From positions 1,389,001 to 1,453,000 of the forward strand of contig JAGFBZ010001885.1 of NCBI GenBank assembly GCA_018398805.1: a DNA stretch of 64,000 nucleotides, given 5' to 3'. The stretch is from Hirundichthys speculiger (taxonomy: Eukaryota > Chordata > Actinopteri > Beloniformes > Exocoetidae). The notes under the pieces are model-generated. The model was not told the DNA's origin. It made no database searches and worked only from the letters and a program-made list of their open reading frames with translations. The position numbers and the translations under genes were made by a program. This document shows, piece after piece, positions 37,073-50,433 of the stretch; position 1 is the stretch's first letter, and every line of letters starts with the position of its first letter.

Positions 37073-40000
37073 TCCACATCAAAAAGCAACCACACGGATG
37101 GACATCTTTTTGTTAACAAATCTCTTAACTACTTATCTCAAATTAAATATATCAATTTAATAAATAAAACGATTAAATAAATCCAGACAAGGATTCAATT
37201 TTTGTTGCATTGGAGCTTCCCATCAGCATCAGTTTTAGAGCAAGTGTCTTTCTATGTGCTGTTCCAAATGTTACCACGGGGTGGCAGTAGCGACTTTCTG
37301 GTCAGTGGGAAACAGTACGACAGCCTGAGATTCAAAGACAATACAAGTGGGATCATTTGAATTAAGTCAAATTGTAATTGAGAGCTCTTTTGAGATAACG
37401 TTGATGTTTAATGTAATTCAGTATTCCATCCTTGAGTGATGGGAATTTGGGAGGGAAAAAAAATTACTTGGAAAGTGTTGTGAAATTCAAGGAAAAGAAA
37501 TCTATGATCTCAGGTTGAATGTTGTCACATGGAAAATAATGAATAAGCATGGAAGGGGAATGTGTCAATGAATAAACTATTCCATGAAGAAAATGTAAAG
37601 AGATTTGTGGACTTGGTTCTTGTATTCCATGAGGTGATGATAGACTGACAGCTTAGAGAAGGTGGAGAAAAATGGAGATATGAAGAAGGGAGAAACGGGC
37701 GGGGGTATATTGTTTTTGCAGCAAATTGATGTGATCCATCTGAACCATGTGACTCCTGCAGCACACTCCCCGAGTGACCAGCACCAGGCCACACCCAAGG
37801 GCAACTGGAAATGTATTGCAGCCCCCCGGCCCCCCCCCCCCTCTTTTTTTCTTTCTTTTTTTTTTAGGCAATAAGAGACGATGTATGTCCTCCATTTTAC
37901 CACAAGAGTGAGCAAACAAAACGACAGCCTGTAGTTATATGTATTGCACTCCTTCTTCTCTTAAAATGTATTCCAGTAATGCACGTGCACACCCACCCAG
38001 ACACAAAGCAGTGGTCATGTGGCTCCGTTTCCCGGGTCATTTTCTTTGGGGTTGCTGCTTTATTGTGTTCGCTGATCCGATTTCCCTTCCTCACTGGTGT
38101 GATTTCTCTTTCTATTGCCCCGGCCAATCTTACAGCCATGGCTCACCTGGAAAAGAAAAATCGTGTGACCGCTACACCAACACACCAGCACTAACAACAA
38201 CAACATGGCATAATAATGCTTTCACTTGAGGAATGGGAAGTAATGCATCTTCATGATCTATCTGGGCCATATCAAACATATGAATCATGTTATTATGGAG
38301 GAACTGGGAGAGAGGCCAGTGTTCTGCTGCAAGACTTTGTACATGGATGGTGGTATTAGTACTTGAATTAAGAAATGTGCTGATCAGAGATTTAAATTGA
38401 TCTAAGTGATGATCACAGTTAAAAAAAAAAACAAAAAAACAAAGCTGTTTAAGCAATTTAGTCTTAAAACACGCCAAATCCACCTTTTATTGTCTTTGCA
38501 AAGCCTGCGAGTTCATCCTGAATCAGCCGTACACTCACAGAGACACAAAACACAATCTAAACAAAGAACTTGTAAAAACAACTTTTAACTCACATTGTGA
38601 CACAAATATCAAATGATTGTATCGTGAAGTCTTTACATTTTCAGAAGAGGTCATTTTGATGATTTTTTTTTTTAATCCATTGATCTTATATCTTTATTTT
38701 TTTGGCTCATTGTACTGTATGTCCTCCCAACATTGAAGATCGAATTTAATTTTACCTGGATGAGGAATTTAGCAACAGTGACCCTCTGTGTTTTGACACA
38801 ACAGATGTAAAGTAAACGGACAAGAGAAAGATCCAGTGACCTGGATGAAACCAGAACAGACAACAGAGCAGACGGCGCAGCGAGTTATTCCTCGAGTGTG
38901 GTTTTATTTCAGACAGCTGTTGGAAGCTGTCAGTTATAAAACACCTGCTCGTGGTGACGTTTGAAAACCATCAGCCATTAAATAAAATCAGATTTTTTTT
39001 TTACTTCACTCTCAATCTAAGATTTTTACACCTCTAATGAAAAGAAACAAAGCTAAAGAGCATAGAGAATGATAGAAAAGTGACTCCACTTTGAAACTTG
39101 TTTGTGTTTTTTTTTTTTTTAGCTTTTACAACAAAATAACTAATATTTACACGTGATGCTGTTCAGCATCGGTTCAGAGCCACAGAAACGCTGCAGCTGT
39201 GATGAGAGTTCGTTCTACTAATATCCTCCCTTCTCTTGTTTGGAGGTAACAAAAAGTTTACATTAAAAAAATAAAATAAAAGGGAAGGAAAAAAAAAGTC
39301 AGAGGCAGAGGTGATGTTAGAAACATTATAGGGCCTGTTTTCCCTCAGCAGGGAAAATTAATTACTTATTGATCAGGAAAGTGGGTGAATAGAATGAAGT
39401 GAATTAATAAATAAGTGAATAGACAGAGCAGAGCGGACCGTAGGTGGACGACGAGCTTCACATTTGCAAACATCTTTTCCATTTCACTGTTCCACAGCGA
39501 GTCTGAAAACACAGATATGATAAAAGGAGAAGAGCTGAGACTGAGAGGACAGCTGCTGGATGAGGTCACCTTGGTAAAACGCTTTCTCTTGACAGGATGT
39601 ATGACACCTGAAATATTCCACCGCACCGCATTTTGATTATTCAGGAGGAATTTAAATATTTAATTCTCCTCTCAATGATTTGAAACACACAAATGATGAC
39701 AAAATTTGATCCTAATTTTTAATTATCGCCGCTGCTGCTGCTGAAAAGTTGTGCGCTGTACATATCATTAGGCTTTGGCACGGGATGGTTCGCTAATAAA
39801 TAATTATTTATAACAAATTATTGCCTAATGCATCAAATTAACAACATGCAGCAACTGAGATTTATACACCACACTTGCAGCATTTATTACATTTACTTAA
39901 GGTATTCAGTGATGCGCATTTGGTGTAAAAGACTCTTTCTTTATAGATGGTGCTTTACAGTGGAATATGTCAGATTAACAGTGTGAAGTGCGTTTTTCTT

Positions 40001-43000
40001 TGCTTGATTTATGGACACCATAAAGTCATATTTATTGGGCTGGTGCAGATAATTAAATGGTGGAGTTTTAAGTGCAATATTCACCTAATGTATAAAATGA
40101 ACGCTGGGAAAGATTATCTCATAAAGCAAGAGTTATCTCCAAAGTCAAGGAGTCAAAATATTTACATCGATAAATCTGTCCTTAACAGCTCGCAGCTAAC
40201 AGGGGTGGACGGCCCGACCAGTCAGCTTTTGTTGCAGGCGGGACTGAGATGAATGTTGGTGGGAGTTGCTGCTGTTGTTTTTCACTTCTCTAATTGCCTT
40301 TTTACCCTCCAGTATGGAGAGTTTAGGACAAAGACGAGGAGAAGTTTCTGGACTACAGAAGCAAACTGAATGAGAGCCAGCTCAAACACACAACCACCGC
40401 AGACAGTTTCACATGCAGACTGCACATGTATGTAATCACACACGTTCACACAGATGGAAAAAAAAAAAAAGTTTCCCCCCCAAGTGGGTCAGCAGCAAAG
40501 ACTGCACAGGGTCAGATTGATTTCTTTAGATATTCATAGTAATCTTAAAATTCCTGCTTGTTGGGTAATAAGACACTTCATCATCACATGTTCTGACAAG
40601 CCACATTAGTCTCGACCTGCTGCAGGGGACAAAAAAAAAAAAAAGGCAAAGGATACAGTTTGATCACCATAACAACCGGTTTATTGATCATAAGAGTGCA
40701 TGGCTGGGTCAGCTGAGAAGGTGAAGTTGAAGAAAGAGAAAGATGGACAGAACAGGAGGACAGCTGTGTTTAAGGTTTGCATGTGTTGAACTTGTGTTGG
40801 TGTTTTTCTTTCACAGACGTCGTTCTCAGCGTCGTTCCCCCCCCCCCTCAGTCTTGACAGGGAGCCTCAGAGGAAGATAAATGTTTGTTTTCCAGAAATC
40901 CAATAGACTTTCAACATGTATTTAGTGGTCAGACCAGAGAAACTTTTTATTGGAACTCCAGAAGTTGGATGGGAAAAAAAAAAGAGCAATATTGCTTTTC
41001 TTTTTTAATGAGCCACTAAACGTTGAGCTTTGATAAACTCTGCGCATGTTTCCACCATCAGTTTCATCAAAAGAGTCTGTACATAAACATTTATAATTGG
41101 AATGACTGTAATTAGCTTTTGTAAAAAGTCAAGTTTTTGTCTTATTTCCTCAGATGATCCTTAATAAATGCTGCCTAACAAAAAAAAAATTCTTTTGGAA
41201 GAATTTTAAACCTATTCAGCAGAAGTAGATGCTCTAAGTGTTTTATTTTATATAAAGAAAGAAAGAAAAGGATCATTAATCAAAGTTAAAACAAATAAAA
41301 GTGATGCAATCACAGATTTTCTTCTTCACTTATTGACTTTCATTGACTGAAAAGGAGACAGTTTCAATGATTCGCTTTGCTGCATAAAAAGTAGCATTAC
41401 CAGGGCTAAGATGATTATAAGATATTTTTCTGCATGTCAAACTCAGGGCAAAAAAAAACACATTTTAAGGGCTTTGATAAGACTTTTTAATTTTTCCCTC
41501 TCACCCAAACATTATTCTTTTGTTTGTAACATTGGATAAAGAGCAAAGTCCATTAGGTTTATTTTAACATTTGTAAGACATGGTTCATAAGTACAGGAAA
41601 AAGAAAAAAAAAAGTGAATAAATTTCAAATCCTAATCGGACAAAATTCCCTGGACAGTGTCATCCTGAAACAAGAGATCCAGAGAGCAGATGACGACTGT
41701 GTCATGGAGTCCATATCGTCATCACCTCGCAGGTGAAGAGGCTAATTGCCAGAAAAGTTTGAGAACTACAGTCACACAGGATGAAAAACGATCGGAGCTA
41801 CAGCAGACAGACTCTAATGTGCAATCAATGAAAAAACTAGATGTAAGTTATATTATTTATAACACACAATGCATTAAAACTAACTGACCCAGCAACAGCA
41901 GGCTACTGGCAATATGAGGATTTCTGTGTGAGAGAATGTGTGTGTGTGTGTGTGTGTACATTCCTGGTTGCACACAGATAGATTCTAATGTACGTGCATG
42001 TGTTTGCACACACACACACACCAGCCACAGAGCCTGAGCTATAGCCTAATGGGATAATGAATTCAGTGTGTAGTGGCAGCATAAGGACTGATATTGTGTG
42101 TTTGTGTGCACGTGTGCAGGGCAGCGGTGGGGGTTAATACAACATGATAAATATTTGATTTCTGCTGGGGCTGGTCCCCACCTACAGAATGGGAAATGGC
42201 TGTAATGTGATTCAGAACAGATTGTCCTTTGGGAGAGCCTTTGTGTGTTTTACCTATTATGTTTGTGTGAGTGTGTGTCAGTGACTATAAGGACCCTGTG
42301 ACTGCACGTGTACGGCCAAGGGAAATAAAGGAACAAATCAGCTTACAAATCACCAAAGCAGCGCGGCACCACGGCGAGCAATGGCCTCTGTCTGACTATC
42401 AGCACCAGCAATGACCCTGAGCACAACAGTCGGGTCGACATGGGCTCTGATGTGACATTATGTACAAATTCAGGAGGGCACAGCTCCATGCAGCCAACAA
42501 GGATGAACTCCAACTGCACAAAATTATTATAATCACAAGGAAGTCATCACATAATCCAATGGCACTGGTTTAGCTGGTGGTCCCTGAATCCATCCCAGCG
42601 CACACTCGTGTTCAGACTATGAGGAGAGCTATGTGGAGATTCAAATCCATGTTGAGTGATCAGATTTGAAATCAGTCCTGGAATGTGTTCAGACCTTGGA
42701 ATAGTGCTAGCCACATTAGCCACATTAGCACTGACTAAGACTCCATTCAGACAGAAGGTCTGAGCTTTCAACCATCTTCAGATCACACAGCAGTCCCTGT
42801 CCCTGTGAGTGGGCAGTGCAAAGGTGCGACACAGTTTAAAAGATGCATACCCCTGGGAGGAGAGCCGGCCATTGGGCTTGACTCCACCCCTAAAACCAGC
42901 TGCTATGGACACATGTTTAATGAATCATTTTTATAGCTTAGAATGTAAATATAAATTGGAAATTTCAAAAACCTAAGCACAAATTTGGCAAACAACAAAG

Positions 43001-43676
43001 TTTAAATACAACTATTTACATAAAAATGTAGGCAATGCCAGGCATTTTTTTTGTACAACTCTTTTTAAAACAATGAAGTTGACAAATAAGATGCCACACT
43101 GGCATGAATCATTTGTGCGACTCCAAAAAACAGTTCTTGTCCATTATAAGACAGAGGGCCACATCACAAGCCTGACACAGGGGGTGTCACTCTACCTGTT
43201 GTCCAACAGGTGTGTGCACTTCCACCTCTCTGTTAGCAAGTAAATGACGTGCACTGCCCTAAAGATTTTTGGAGCCGGTTGATTAGGTGCAATTTTTCCA
43301 CCGAATAGGAAAGGAGGATGTCATGTTTTTCTTTTTTCTTTCTCTGGTAAACTAGTTCTTTTAGCCTGCGGAGCAACCTTGTAGCCTGTTTTTAACTGTT
43401 TCTTCCCGCACTACATATAGCAACAATATTCAGGAAAAAAATGGCGGAAAGTTATTGATCATAACACAGTTAACACAATATAAAAACTGGTACCTAGTTT
43501 GTTAAAGTTGAAAGCAAGACTCAGTGAGGCTGCATCTTGTTACTATGCAATATTTAAGTAGGTCATGTGGTTTGAGTGTGGTAGCATGTTGGTCGACTCC
43601 TGACAGCCGGTGCTCATTACATGCGTCTAATCGCTCGCATTACACGGATCCCATTCATTTGGACAATGAAAATATG

Positions 43677-43680
<4 letters not shown>

Positions 43681-43750
<70 letters not shown>

Positions 43751-43770
43751 TACACACACACATATATATG
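43681..43770. repeat. (TA)30 followed by (CA)n compound microsatellite
   Basis: Sixty bases of pure TA (43681-43740) are followed by CACACACA, TA, CACACACACA and ATATAT. Long TA runs of this kind are fragile and length-variable. Confidence 0.97.
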
Positions 43771-44181
43771 TTCCCATTTTAAATGTCAAATAAAAACCAA
43801 AAACAGGCCCTATAAGTCAAAATTCTTCTTTGTCATGTACAATAATCATTTTCATTCAATGAATAATCATCATCAATCAGAAAAAAATCTAATTTTTTTT
43901 AAAAAATACTTCCAAACTGGTGAAGATGGTAACACTACACTGTCTACACTGCAGAAACAAGTGAAATGATTGCCACCTCCTTTGTATTAAAGTAGGTAAT
44001 TTTCATATTTTATTTTAACTTTTAAACTTACTTTGATATTGTTTCTTTCTTTTACAGCACTGACAGTGGTTGAACTTCACAATTCTGCCTTTTTTTCCAG
44101 TTATTTTTTTTTTCTAAATCCCCTCTAACCTTTCTGAGGATTAATTTGCCATAGTAAAAAAGGTTTTTGGTGATTTAGATT

Positions 44182-44207
44182 ACATGCTCAATATGAATTG
44201 AGCATGT
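44182..44207. repeat. Perfect hairpin, 11-bp stem, 4-nt loop
   Basis: ACATGCTCAAT and ATTGAGCATGT are exact reverse complements around ATGA. It lies 33 bases before copy 2 of the ~80-bp repeat. Confidence 0.88.
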
Positions 44208-44240
44208 TTTTTAATACCTTGTGCTTCATCTTGAATGTTT

Positions 44241-44319
44241 ACTTCACAGTATTAAAGTATCAATCTCTCACTGGAAAAGTGTAAACTAAAACTTTGAACA
44301 TACACTCCTAATACACACA
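44241..44319 (+). repeat. Dispersed ~80-bp repeat, copy 2
   Basis: Matches 35606-35690 except for a small indel near its start and one or two substitutions (for example TTTGAACA for TTTGATCA). It ends in a (CA)n run (about 44314-44338) where copy 1 has ACACAACAACCC. Confidence 0.85.
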
Positions 44320-46430
44320 CACACACACACACACACACGATTGTGTTGTGGAAGAGGAAAAAACAGACTTCAAACTCAATACTGCTGGGAATGACCAAAC
44401 TGTCTGATATATTTATAGACAAGTGGGCAACAAAATCAAAAAACATTTTGTCCTCAAGTGGAGGAAATATGGTTTTGGTTATATTGGGTGGCAAGGGAGT
44501 GAAGGTAATGATTGATTATAGCCAGAGAGAACTATTGTTGCTAATCCAATCGTCGCTGAAAAATGACAAGAACTGTTCAACAACAAACACACGTTCACGG
44601 CCTCAAACCCAGGCACACTCCTACTCCCTTTTCTTCGCTGTTGTGCAATTGTCAGAGCAAATTAATGCAATTAACATGGCCTTGGGGAGAAAGTGAAGGG
44701 TTTTGAGTTTGTCATACTGCAATTCTGTTATCTACACATGAAAAAGAAAGAAAACAAAAAAAAACCACACACACATACAATCTTGTTTCTTCAGCTCGGA
44801 CTATTTTTTCCCCATCTTTCAGAAGAGCCATCTCTCTCCTACACGTGTGCACGCACATGTGCATGTGTGTGTGTGTGTGCTGTCATTGTGCCTCTCCTCG
44901 TTTGGTATTAGACAGAGATGTTGGCGTCAGCTCCAATGAAAACACTGTTAATGTGTCCTAATGAATCAGACACGCTGACGTACACGCTGGCCATTTGGAT
45001 TCATGTCTAGACACGCCACAGAAGTCAGGAGAAAAAAAAACACATGCACACTGTGCATGGCAGAAACACTTTGTGTGTGAATACCACACACTCGTAATTA
45101 CAGACTAATAACAGTTTAAGATATTTATGTTTTTATTACTACTATTTTATTTCTGATTTGCAACCCCTCCCCCCGACTCTGAACAGGTCATGGACAAATG
45201 GATGGATGTAAAATCTCAGGTTCAAGAGTGTGCTTTCTTTTTCAACGGCTGTGATTGTAATGCAGTTGAACACACAGTTGTGTATCCAGTGGCAGTCTGA
45301 ACCCTGACCCTGAACCAAACTGCTCTGTGACACTTGTAAGAAATATGGGTTTTTGTTCTTATAATTGTCCTTGTAAATGCCAGTATTTGACATTTACCAG
45401 GTGACATGCAGTATTTCACTATTTCCCACTTCATCGTTTATGAGTGAAATACGATATGTACATATATTAATCGCAAGACGATAAGTGCAAACACTCTGAA
45501 GACTTTATCCGTTCTAAGCAGTTATTCACCTTCCTGACTTTCTCTCACAGATGTTGACTATGACCGCAGACAAGCAGAGCTGACCCCATTAACATTGTTT
45601 ATGACCAGTAAACATAATAGTAACAAGTGCATTTAGCATTAAGAAAAAAAAAAAAACCCTCTACACCTTTGTGGCCCTCTCATAAGGTGTATAAAAGCGT
45701 GTAACTATATATTCCCCGGAGCAGCCTGTTTGTCCAGCATTGAAATAGCGAGACTATTTCATCCTCACAGTCTGCTTTCAGACCAATTTGTCTCTGCAGC
45801 AATCTGTGATTTAGTATAAGCAATAACGTTCTCAGATGGAGTGTCTTGCTGCTTTTTAGCTGGTCAGTGGAAAGAAGTGAAATATGCATTTGATTTCTTG
45901 GTGTAGTGAAAAAGCAAGGTTGAGGCCATAGGTGTGCAGGTCAGGGGCCTCAGCTTTTATGTCGCTGGCTGGATGACAACATTTTGAGTGAATGGCCCAA
46001 TAAGACTGCATGATTAGATGTCACCATGATGTCTGTGTTGCTTGCTGATGTACTTTCACTTACAATTCAAGAAGCAGAAAATGTGGATCAAAATATGATT
46101 AATTATAAATCAATATTCCTGGTATTGTTAATTGAATTCCGACTTTAAAATATGATATTTACATGTCTGTGTATTTGTTCATTAATTTTAAGCATTTTCT
46201 AAATATATATTCATTCCTGCATCACTTCAAAACTGTGAAACTGTGACGGGGCCAATAAAAGGCCAGTAAACCAGTAAATACAGTGAAATTCCCACTAAAA
46301 ATGCTTATAAGACACCAAAATCCCTGAAAGTGACATAGCAAATATAGGGCAGGAGTAAAAAAGGAGATGGAAACTTAAACCAGTTCTCAACTCTATCATT
46401 ATTATCATTATCAGGAATTTGAAGTAGCAA

Positions 46431-46454
46431 AAAAAAAAAAAAAAAAAAAAAAAA
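46431..46454. repeat. Poly(A) tract
   Basis: Twenty-four A residues. It could be the tail of an old retrocopy, but nothing recognisable precedes it. Confidence 0.9.
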
Positions 46455-46864
46455 GAAATGTTTTGCCAAAAAATAGACTGGATTTTGCTGGTTAGAGAAA
46501 GTTATATTTTATGAGACCTTAGGATGTTTTCAGTGCAACTAATAACTTAAATATAAGACCATGTCAAAAGTAACACAAATCCCCATAAAAGCATGCAATG
46601 ACACCAATTATTAAGTGAATTCAGTGACTGCAGCTTTATTTTGTAGAACAATAAATTCCAAATTGTTAATTTAAGTCCTTTGTGCGCAATAGTTTTCTAG
46701 AGGCAAATGTGAAACAACTAAAGCTTGGACAAAATTGAGGCCAAACAACAGGACGATGATTCCGAAGCACACAAGCAAATCTACGTAAGAATGGCTCAAA
46801 ACAGAATCAAGTATTTGAACTAAAAGAAACTCCAGACCTTAATTGAACCAAAATAACTCCAGAC

Positions 46865-47175
46865 CTTAATTCATCCACCATCTTTACCCTATTTTAGGGT
46901 CACAGGGATGTGTTGGGGATCCTATCCCAGCTCTCTTCGAGCAAAAGATTGGTGGCCTGTCAAGGACGTACCCCATCCATCATCGGGCCATATATATAGA
47001 CAAACAACCCCACACATTGCTCTGGGCAGCTCAGAATCAACAATTACCTCACATACATGTTTTTGGACTGCAGGAGGAAGCCAGAAAACCCGGAGAAAAC
47101 ACCATGCAAGCATAGGTAGAACATGCAAACCTGCACACAGAAAGGCCCCTGCCAGAATTTGAACCAGGAACCAGG
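46865..47175 (+). repeat. Common teleost interspersed repeat (copy 2)
   Basis: It carries the same blocks as the copy at 8.9 kb: TTTTAGGGTCACAGGGATG, GATCCTATCCCAGCTCTC, CATCATCGGGCC, TTTTTGGACTGCAGGAGGAA, GTAGAACATGCAAAC and CACACAGAAAGGCCCCTGCC. More divergent than copy 1. Confidence 0.75.
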
Positions 47176-50173
47176 AACCTTCTTGCTGTGAATCAACAGT
47201 GTGAATAAAGAATCTGTTGCCTAATCTCAATTCAGCTTTAGTTGAATTCGATTCACTAATACTTTATTCAACCCCAATTAAATTGCTGTAGCTGGATGTT
47301 AAGAGAGCTGTGAATAACTGAATGTCCAAAAACATTGGCAATCTAACTACCATAGGTAGTTATAACTGTTATAACATTTCTGTCTGCCAACGGCGTCATG
47401 GGGGGGGGCTGCAGGGTCATCAGTCGGGGGCCAATGTCAGTAAACATTTGTTTCTTGTCACAAAATACATGATTGCAGACGTGCATCCTTGACAGAATTT
47501 CACTAAAACTTAAGCCAAATTTAAACATGTACCGTGGTCCTTCCTCCCCCTTCCCTCAAGTGTTGTCCACAGACTGAATTTCAACATTATTTGTACAGCG
47601 TCTATTACAACACAAATTGTCCCTAGGTGCTTCTCAGAGACCCAAAGCATGATCCCTGAGCAAATATTAACTATTAGTAATATCATTAGATAATAGTTTG
47701 CTCAAGGGTTATGCTCTGAAGCCTGCAGACTACAACAGATGAGTCTGGAGAGCATTTATGAACTCTTTTTTTTTTTTTTTTTTTTTAATTAAAAGAATTA
47801 AGTTTCAAAGCTATATTTTAAAAAAAAGGATAACTACTCAAATTAGGCAGTCAGAATAATTAAGACGGACTAACTGCTGTTTGAATTTAGTTACACTAAT
47901 CAAATGAATGGCCTTGTGATGGACAGCTGGACAGCTGAGAAAGATTCAATCTTCCATGATTTATTCATCTAGTGTCAGACATTAAGGAAGTCCCAGCCTG
48001 TGTTACGTTTTAGTTTTTGATTTAAAATCCCAAGAAATGAAGAGAATGAGTGTTGGTCTTTTAAGGTGACTTATTTTCCACAAAAAACAAAAAGGCACAA
48101 TGGTGGCTGCAGAGGGTAGGCTGGTGAAGTGAAGGTGGCTGGCTGACAAAGGTGGAGAATGAGGAGGCAGTTTACCTGTAACTCACAGGTAAGCTGCACA
48201 AAAGATACTCAGGTAAGTCAAAAATTCAAAATGATACAAGGCATGGGAGAAGAACCCTGAGAAAAACGAGAGCCAGAGGTTTTACTAAAAGTCATAGTCT
48301 GGCCCAGAAGTGGCAGGTGTGCCTTGTTGTTGAGCTGCTCGACAGCCACACCCTCTGCTGCCTGCATAGAAAAACAGAAAGGGGGGAAGGAAAAAAAAAA
48401 GAAAACCCCAAAACATCTCCATGACACCCCATAAAAGGTGCTATATAAGTATGTTGTTGATATCACTCATCTTTGGGAGCCACATGAGTGGTTGATACAG
48501 AGTGAACTGGTTGACAGGCCTTATACCATCCATGAGTTCTGATGTGATACCTGGTCACGTGCTCGTTGAGAGATCTGCCTAAAACAGCCTCACCAGGCTT
48601 CAGATGGGCTGGTCTGCTAACCATGGGATCTTCTCACCTCCACCTGAGAATGTGATGTTGTCATTCCAGGCCATTTATGGATTGAGAGATCTATAGTTCT
48701 TACCTTTTTGATCCTAATCTGAGTATTATCAAGTCTTTGAAAGGAATCTGGAGGTGGATGCTGCTGTCTTCAAGGAGTCTGGTAATGTCATCTGTGTAGC
48801 TCTCTAGGTCACAGACCTAACTGGGATCTGACTCCATGAACCATTTTGTCTTCTATCAGTTGGGATGATATCAGGCTCTGGTGTAAGACGGTGGTAGTGG
48901 AACAGCCAATTGTTATCTCTGTTATCTGTTGTGCATATAACGTGCTCGTTTAGTTATGAAGGGGGTTATTACCAACTGTCTTAAGAGATAGTTGTTAATA
49001 ACCAGAAAGGTATTAACAAAGTTATAAACTGAAAAGGGGCACCACCTGACAATCAGGAAACAAAAACTAAAAAAGCACAGTCTCTATGCGTGCCAGCTTG
49101 TGACCAGGTGTGGCGCTATAGAGCAACAGAGAAGGTGTGAGTCCGAGCACAGACCTCTTCAACCAGCCAAATGTTACAAACCGCTGTGAAATCACCAAGA
49201 ACAACTTCTCACATTAGAACATATCAGAATTTATTAACAAGTATTGAGATGAACAAACACTTGGGTCAAGATTCTGATATCTACTAATTAAAAGACAAAC
49301 TAGACTTTTAAAAACATAACCAAATAAAACGTTAAATGGAAAAGGTGTCAATATGTATATACATGTATGCTGAGAAACTATTAATGTGTGTGTGTGTGCT
49401 TTTAAGTGCGTCATATGGTCGCAAAAATACGGGAACATATGCTGCAAGATCAAAAATGTGGATATTTGACTTGAAAAAGTTTTTTTTTCTTTTCCAAACT
49501 ATGGCACTAACCATTAACATATATGCAGACAGTTGTCTGCATATATGTTAATGTTAATATATGTTAATATGTTAGCAAAAAAAAAAAAACTAACTGGAAT
49601 GAACAAGTGAAGCATGTTTTACAAATTGAAAACAGGAACAAATGCAAATTGTTGTTAGGAGAAGAAGAACAGATAAAATAAAGGTGACTGAAATACAGAA
49701 TATTAAACATTACAAATATTAACTAAACAAAATAGAAGACTTACAAAAGTAATGAAGACAACAAACCCCGGACTAAACCTACAAAACCAGAAGTTCTCTA
49801 CAACAAATAACACCAGACCCGTGAACAAACCATGTCAAATGCTATATAAATCTTAGTTTGTAACTGTCTGCTGCGTGACTAATGGTAAATACTACTTGGT
49901 TTCTAACCCTAACCTGATGGTTTGCATGATACAAGCTGAGAGTTTATTTTGACAGTACCTATATACTTGAGTAATTACAACACACTCTAAATTAAGCGAA
50001 TGATGGAATATAAACATCATTAAATCAAAGGTTTTATGAATTTATGGACAATAAAAATAGTGATTAATACACAGCATAAATTGATTCAAAACTCATCTTT
50101 GCTGTCTGTGCATGTCATAACAATTTTTATTTTGTGTGATAAAGCTAATTTTGTTTAATTAAAGCTTTAATTA
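47176..50173. other. Non-coding, no gene recognised
   Basis: It contains a poly(T) tract (about 47767-47786), an imperfect palindrome near 48965-49003 (GTTATTACCAACTGTCTT facing GAGATAGTTGTTAATAAC), a poly(A) at 49577-49589 and a perfect hairpin at 49512-49553. A less AT-rich stretch at 48460-48900 has no domain that I recognise. Confidence 0.45.
49512..49553. repeat. Perfect hairpin, 20-bp stem, 2-nt loop
   Basis: CATTAACATATATGCAGACA (49512-49531) and its exact reverse complement (49534-49553) flank GT. The downstream sequence repeats TTAATATATGTTAATATG. It is long enough to extrude as a cruciform. Confidence 0.92.
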
Positions 50174-50285
50174 CCTGTCCAGGGTGTACCCCTGCCTTTC
50201 GAGAGAGCTGGGATAGGCTCCAGCAGATCCCCGTGACCCTGCATAGGATTAAACGGGCATAGAGGATGGATGGATGGATGGATAA
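50174..50285 (-). repeat. Common teleost interspersed repeat (copy 3, truncated)
   Basis: Reverse orientation relative to copies 1 and 2. CTGTCCAGGGTGTACCCCTG, GGGATAGGCTCCAGCAG and CCCCGTGACCCTGCATAGGA are followed by a GGAT tandem tail. Confidence 0.85.
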
Positions 50286-50433
50286 AGCTTTTAAAGCTTT
50301 TAACTTGCCAGAAACACTTTTCAGATCACCTTTGAAATTACCAACATCACAACATAGACTACTATCTACTACCTGTCTTTAACGTGATTTACATTTTCTC
50401 TGGTTATTCAAATTAAGCCTGAAAAAGACTGTG

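Larger units (their letters stand above)
34986..46860. other. Long non-coding stretch, no host gene seen
   Basis: AT-rich DNA with microsatellites and hairpins listed separately. I see no coding exon, tRNA or classified transposon that I can support. A few less-degenerate, homeobox-site-rich stretches (for example 44560-44700 around AAATTAATGCAATTAAC) could be conserved non-coding elements. Confidence 0.5.

Noticed and set aside
44343..44696. 117-codon plus-strand open frame
   Set aside because: No recognisable domain or splice context; the DNA looks more like a possible conserved non-coding element.
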